A DNA stretch of 64,000 bases from Lachnospiraceae bacterium Marseille-Q4251 (GTDB lineage: Bacteria; Bacillota; Clostridia; Lachnospirales; Lachnospiraceae), in contig JAGTTO010000001.1 of NCBI GenBank assembly GCA_018223435.1, forward strand, positions 3,906,001 through 3,970,000. Reading direction: 5' to 3'. The notes under the pieces are model-generated. The model was not told where the DNA came from. It saw nothing but the letters and a program-made list of their open reading frames with translations, and did not search any database. This document shows positions 61,009 through 64,000 of this stretch, in pieces; position 1 is the first letter of the stretch; every line of letters begins with the position of its first letter. Position numbers and translations under genes: made by a program.

Positions 61009-62186
61009 AGAAATTAATTTATCTTGATAATGCGGCTACCACGAAGACCGCACCGGAAGTAGTGGAGGCAATGCTTCCTTATTTTACAGAGTATTACGGA
61101 AACCCCTCCAGCGTCTATGAGTTCGCCGGAAAGAGCAAACAGGCCGTGGACGCAGCCAGAAAAACCATCGCAGATTCTCTTGGCGCAAAGCCGGAAGAGA
61201 TCTATTTTACCGCAGGCGGTTCCGAGTCCGATAACTGGGCTTTAAAAGCTACCGCTGAAGCCTACGCTTCCAAAGGAAAACACATCATCACAAGCAAGAT
61301 CGAGCATCACGCTATCCTTCATACCTGCGAGTATCTGGAGAAACGCGGTTTTGAGATCACCTACCTGGATGTGGATGAGAACGGTGTTGTAAAACTCGAC
61401 GAGCTGGAGAAGGCTATCCGCCCGGATACCATCCTGATTTCCGTCATGTTCGCTAACAACGAGATCGGAACCATTCAGCCCATCGAAGAGATCGGTGCCA
61501 TCGCAAAAGAGCATGGAATCCTTTTCCACACCGATGCTGTGCAGGCTTTCGGACAGCTTCCGATCAATGTAGATGTCTGTCACATTGATATGCTCAGTGC
61601 CAGCGGCCACAAATTAAACGGCCCCAAAGGCATTGGTTTCCTCTATATCCGTAAAGGTGTGAAGATCAGAAGTTTTGTTCACGGCGGAGCACAGGAGAGA
61701 AAGCGCCGTGCCGGTACAGAGAATGTTCCTGGTATCGTAGGTCTTGGCAAAGCCGTAGAGCGTGCCATGAGCAGCATGGAAGAGCGTACAGCCAAAGAAA
61801 GAGAGACAAGAGACTACCTCATCGAGCGCGTGCTCACAGAGATCCCCTACTGCCGTCTGAACGGAGACCGCACCCGGAGACTGCCGAACAACGCCAACTT
61901 CAGCTTCCAGTTCCTGGAGGGAGAGTCCCTTCTGATCATGCTGGATATGAAAGGAATCTGCGGAAGCAGCGGATCTGCATGCACTTCCGGTTCCCTGGAT
62001 CCCTCTCATGTACTGATGGCCATCGGTCTGCCTCATGAGATCGCCCACGGTTCTCTGCGTCTGACCCTGAACGAAGAGATCACGAAAGAAGATATGGACT
62101 ACGTTGTGGAATCTCTGAAAGAGATCATTGACAAACTCCGCAGCATGTCTCCCCTTTACGAAGATTTTATCAAGAAACAGAAGTAA
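61005..62186 (+). CDS. iscS: Cysteine desulfurase (IscS/NifS type)
   Basis: This 393-residue PLP enzyme takes sulfur from cysteine for Fe-S clusters and tRNA thiolation. Lys203 in SASGHKLNGPKG binds PLP, and Cys326 in GSSGSACTSGS carries the persulfide. IEHHAILHTCEYLE is the usual His-bearing motif. It overlaps iscR and is followed 26 bp later by iscU, so the three form one operon. The form is the short NifS-like group common in Clostridia. Confidence 0.95.
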   Translation: MKKLIYLDNAATTKTAPEVVEAMLPYFTEYYGNPSSVYEFAGKSKQAVDAARKTIADSLGAKPEEIYFTAGGSESDNWALKATAEAYASKGKHIITSKIEHHAILHTCEYLEKRGFEITYLDVDENGVVKLDELEKAIRPDTILISVMFANNEIGTIQPIEEIGAIAKEHGILFHTDAVQAFGQLPINVDVCHIDMLSASGHKLNGPKGIGFLYIRKGVKIRSFVHGGAQERKRRAGTENVPGIVGLGKAVERAMSSMEERTAKERETRDYLIERVLTEIPYCRLNGDRTRRLPNNANFSFQFLEGESLLIMLDMKGICGSSGSACTSGSLDPSHVLMAIGLPHEIAHGSLRLTLNEEITKEDMDYVVESLKEIIDKLRSMSPLYEDFIKKQK

Positions 62187-62212
62187 TAGAAGATCATTTG
62201 GAGGAATAGAAA

Positions 62213-62656
62213 ATGTACAGTGAAAAAGTAATGGATCATTTCCAGCATCCCAGAAACGTAGGAGAGATCGAGAATGCCAGCGGCGTAGGCACCGTGGGAA
62301 ACGCAAAATGTGGCGATATCATGAGAATTTATCTGGATATTGATGACAACGGCATCATCAAAGACTGCAAATTCAAGACTTTTGGCTGCGGCGCAGCAGT
62401 AGCTACCAGCAGCATGGCGACCGAGATGGTAATGGGCAAGAGCATCCAGGAGGCTCTCCAGGTAACAAATAAAGCAGTTATGGAGGCTCTGGACGGACTT
62501 CCTCCTGTAAAGGTTCACTGCTCCCTTCTCGCAGAGGAAGCCATCCATGCAGCTCTCTGGGACTATGCAGAGAAACACGGCATCAAAATCGAAGGCTTGA
62601 AGAAACCCAAGTCAGACATTCACGAGGGTGAAGAAGCCGAAGAAGAGGAATATTAA
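62213..62656 (+). CDS. iscU: Fe-S cluster scaffold protein (IscU/NifU N-terminal type)
   Basis: This 147-residue protein accepts sulfur from IscS and builds clusters. Cys33 (NAKCGD), Cys59 (FGCGAA) and Cys103 (VHCSLLAE) are the three scaffold cysteines. It is slightly longer than IscU because of a charged tail rich in Glu. GGAGG precedes the ATG. No hscA, hscB or fdx genes follow, which is normal for clostridial minimal isc operons. Confidence 0.95.
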   Translation: MYSEKVMDHFQHPRNVGEIENASGVGTVGNAKCGDIMRIYLDIDDNGIIKDCKFKTFGCGAAVATSSMATEMVMGKSIQEALQVTNKAVMEALDGLPPVKVHCSLLAEEAIHAALWDYAEKHGIKIEGLKKPKSDIHEGEEAEEEEY

Positions 62657-62663
62657 AAAAGCA

Positions 62664-62699
62664 AGCCCCGCAGGCAGCTGTCTGCAGGGCTTTTTCTTT
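62664..62699. terminator. Terminator between iscU and the histidinol phosphatase gene
   Basis: AGCCC(C)GCAG pairs with CTGC(A)GGGCT and is followed by TTTTTCTTTT on the + strand. It ends at the stop codon of the convergent gene. Confidence 0.75.
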
Positions 62700-63509
62700 T
62701 TAAAAGGTTTCCACCGGATAAAAAACGGGCATCCGCTCCTCAAATACCGTATAATAGCGGAAACCACATTCCTTTAAGAGAGCCGGAATTTTCTCAAAAT
62801 CCCAGGCCAGCTGCTCCGGAGCATGGCCGTCACAGCCGATGGTGAGGATTTCGCCGCCGAGTTCCGCGTATCTTTTTAAGATTGCTTCCGTGGGATTGGG
62901 ATGCCCAAGGCCGTATTTATAACCGGCGGTGTTGAGCTCCAGCCCCACATTTTTCCGGATCAGGGTCTTTAAAATCTCATCCAGAACCTCTCGATAGGCC
63001 TCATAAGTATAGTGTTGATTTTTATTGGGGCCGTAGCGCACCACATAGTCGATATGGCCGTAGACGTCCATCTCGTCAAAGACAGCCAGATTTTCGAGGA
63101 TGCTCTCGAAATATTCGAGATAGGCTTGCGACTCTGTTTTTCCCTCATAAAAAGCAGGAAAGTAGGGGTCCTTCCCGTGGACTACATGGGAGGAGCCGAT
63201 GACGAAATCAAAGGGCCATTCCGAGAGATATTCCCGGTGCCGTTCAGCCAGGTGAGGCTGTAAGCCCAGCTCGATGCCGAAAAGAAGCTCGATCTGATCC
63301 TGGTATTTTTCCTTCATCTGAAGGAATTTTTCGTGATAACTTCTGGTATCCACTTCAAAAACTCCCGGTTCCTCCGGATAGTCCATATCCATGTGTTCCG
63401 TGAAGCACATGGTCCGAAGTCCCTTCTTGAGCCCTTCCTGGATCATCTGCTCCATGGGGGCATCAGAATCCCCGGAAAAGGAGGAGTGAATATGAAAATC
63501 AACCGCCAT
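62700..63509 (-). CDS. Histidinol-phosphatase, PHP type (HisJ/HisK)
   Basis: This 269-residue metal-dependent enzyme removes phosphate from L-histidinol phosphate in histidine synthesis. The PHP domain motifs are DFHIHSSFSGDS (metal His pair), CFTEHMDMD, GIELG, GSSHVV, YGHIDYV and the last IGCDGHAPE. This set fits HisK-type phosphatases; a general PHP phosphoesterase is the alternative. No other his genes are nearby. It is convergent with iscU. Confidence 0.85.
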   Translation of the reverse strand: MAVDFHIHSSFSGDSDAPMEQMIQEGLKKGLRTMCFTEHMDMDYPEEPGVFEVDTRSYHEKFLQMKEKYQDQIELLFGIELGLQPHLAERHREYLSEWPFDFVIGSSHVVHGKDPYFPAFYEGKTESQAYLEYFESILENLAVFDEMDVYGHIDYVVRYGPNKNQHYTYEAYREVLDEILKTLIRKNVGLELNTAGYKYGLGHPNPTEAILKRYAELGGEILTIGCDGHAPEQLAWDFEKIPALLKECGFRYYTVFEERMPVFYPVETF

Positions 63510-63609
63510 AATAAGCCTTCTTTCTTAATCTTTTGTAAATCCATGATATATAAAAAAAAAGCAAAAGTAAAGCCAAAGTCTAAAAAGAGAATAAAATTTG
63601 AAATGGGAC

Positions 63610-63638
63610 TTGAATTTTCCGTATGAATTAGGTAAAAT
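63610..63638 (+). promoter_or_regulatory. SigA-type promoter of gap
   Basis: TTGAAT (63610-63615) and TAAAAT (63633-63638) are 17 bp apart, giving a ~90-nt leader. Confidence 0.6.
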
Positions 63639-63733
63639 AAGGGCAAGTTGATGTATCTTTAACAATCTGCTGAAAGAGAATTGAAGACACATTTACATGA
63701 AACTATCAAATTACTTTTAGGAGGAATATTATC

Positions 63734-64000
63734 ATGGCAGTAAAAGTAGCGATTAATGGATTCGGACGTATTGGACGTCTTGCATTTAGACAGATGTTTG
63801 GTGCTGAAGGCTTCGAGGTTGTAGCAATCAACGACCTTACTTCCCCGAAAATGCTTGCTCACTTACTGAAATACGATTCCACTCAGGGTAAATACGCACT
63901 GGCTGACACTGTAAGTGCTGGTGAGGACTCTATCACTGTTGATGGAAAAGAGATTAAAATTTATGCAAAAGCAAACGCAGCAGAGCTTCCGTGGGGAGAG
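63734..64000 (+). CDS. gap: Glyceraldehyde-3-phosphate dehydrogenase (partial)
   Basis: Eighty-nine codons of the N-terminal NAD-binding domain are visible before the window ends. [19 protein letters not shown] is the Rossmann glycine motif and [20 protein letters not shown] the next conserved block with the NAD-specific Asp. The catalytic Cys lies beyond the edge. AGGAGGAAT precedes the ATG. Codon choice (GGT, GTA, CGT) looks like that of a highly expressed gene. It is a glycolytic enzyme with its own promoter. Confidence 0.95.
   Translation, partial: MAVKVAINGFGRIGRLAFRQMFGAEGFEVVAINDLTSPKMLAHLLKYDSTQGKYALADTVSAGEDSITVDGKEIKIYAKANAAELPWGE

Overview
The window looks like core chromosome of an anaerobic, endospore-forming member of the Clostridia, most likely Lachnospiraceae. 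It carries the complete spoIIIAA-AH operon, spoIVB and spo0A, plus PolC, an Asp23-nusB-xseAB-ispA-dxs-tlyA-nadK-argR-recN gene string, an isc-type Fe-S cluster operon, and strong AGGAGG-type ribosome binding sites. GC is moderate and codon use looks even. The genus cannot be fixed from the sequence alone. No phage, IS transposase, rRNA or CRISPR array was seen.

Layout. 1-2250: end of a flavodoxin gene, a TtcA-type thiolase and a PfkB sugar kinase transcribed divergently. 2251-6640: a surface O-acylation locus made of a DUF4358 lipoprotein and an SGNH hydrolase on one strand and an MBOAT acyltransferase and a DHHW protein on the other. 6640-14135: a sugar uptake and phosphorolysis locus made of a solute-binding protein, two permeases, a GH94 (cellobiose-type) phosphorylase and a LacI regulator, tied together by near-identical operator-like sites at three promoters. 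14172-18975: folA, ilvE, an AgrC/AgrA-like two-component pair and a secreted protein. 19031-29560: ispG-polC-aminotransferase-yqeG, efp, a secreted protein and a DUF5688 protein. 29726-37544: tRNA-Arg(CCG), an SH3 membrane protein, an overlapping rluF-ligA-cls operon, metA and carbamate kinase. 37545-38472: a 0.9-kb gene-poor stretch with an inverted-repeat element and a promoter-terminator pair enclosing a likely orphan RNA. 38473-57887: spoIIIA operon, prfC, asp23, nusB to recN, spoIVB, spo0A and glgA. 57949-64000: a cell-wall-binding-repeat protein, a SpoVB-like flippase, iscR-iscS-iscU, histidinol phosphatase and the start of gap.

How the parts work together. The sugar locus would import a beta-glucoside oligosaccharide and split it with phosphate, saving ATP, under LacI control. 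The spoIIIA, spoIVB and spo0A genes serve sporulation. The ispG, ispA and dxs genes supply isoprenoids, and IscR senses Fe-S status for iscSU.

The least explained material is non-coding: (i) hairpin-rich intergenic elements that recur in the window, two sharing a 12-bp terminal inverted repeat and two forming the 3' ends, including the stop codons, of unrelated genes; (ii) a structured ~155-nt leader before ispG ending in a terminator-like hairpin; (iii) the orphan transcript candidate at 38002-38308; (iv) a MITE-like element at 37644-37835. All calls come from reading the sequence; no database search or folding program was run.
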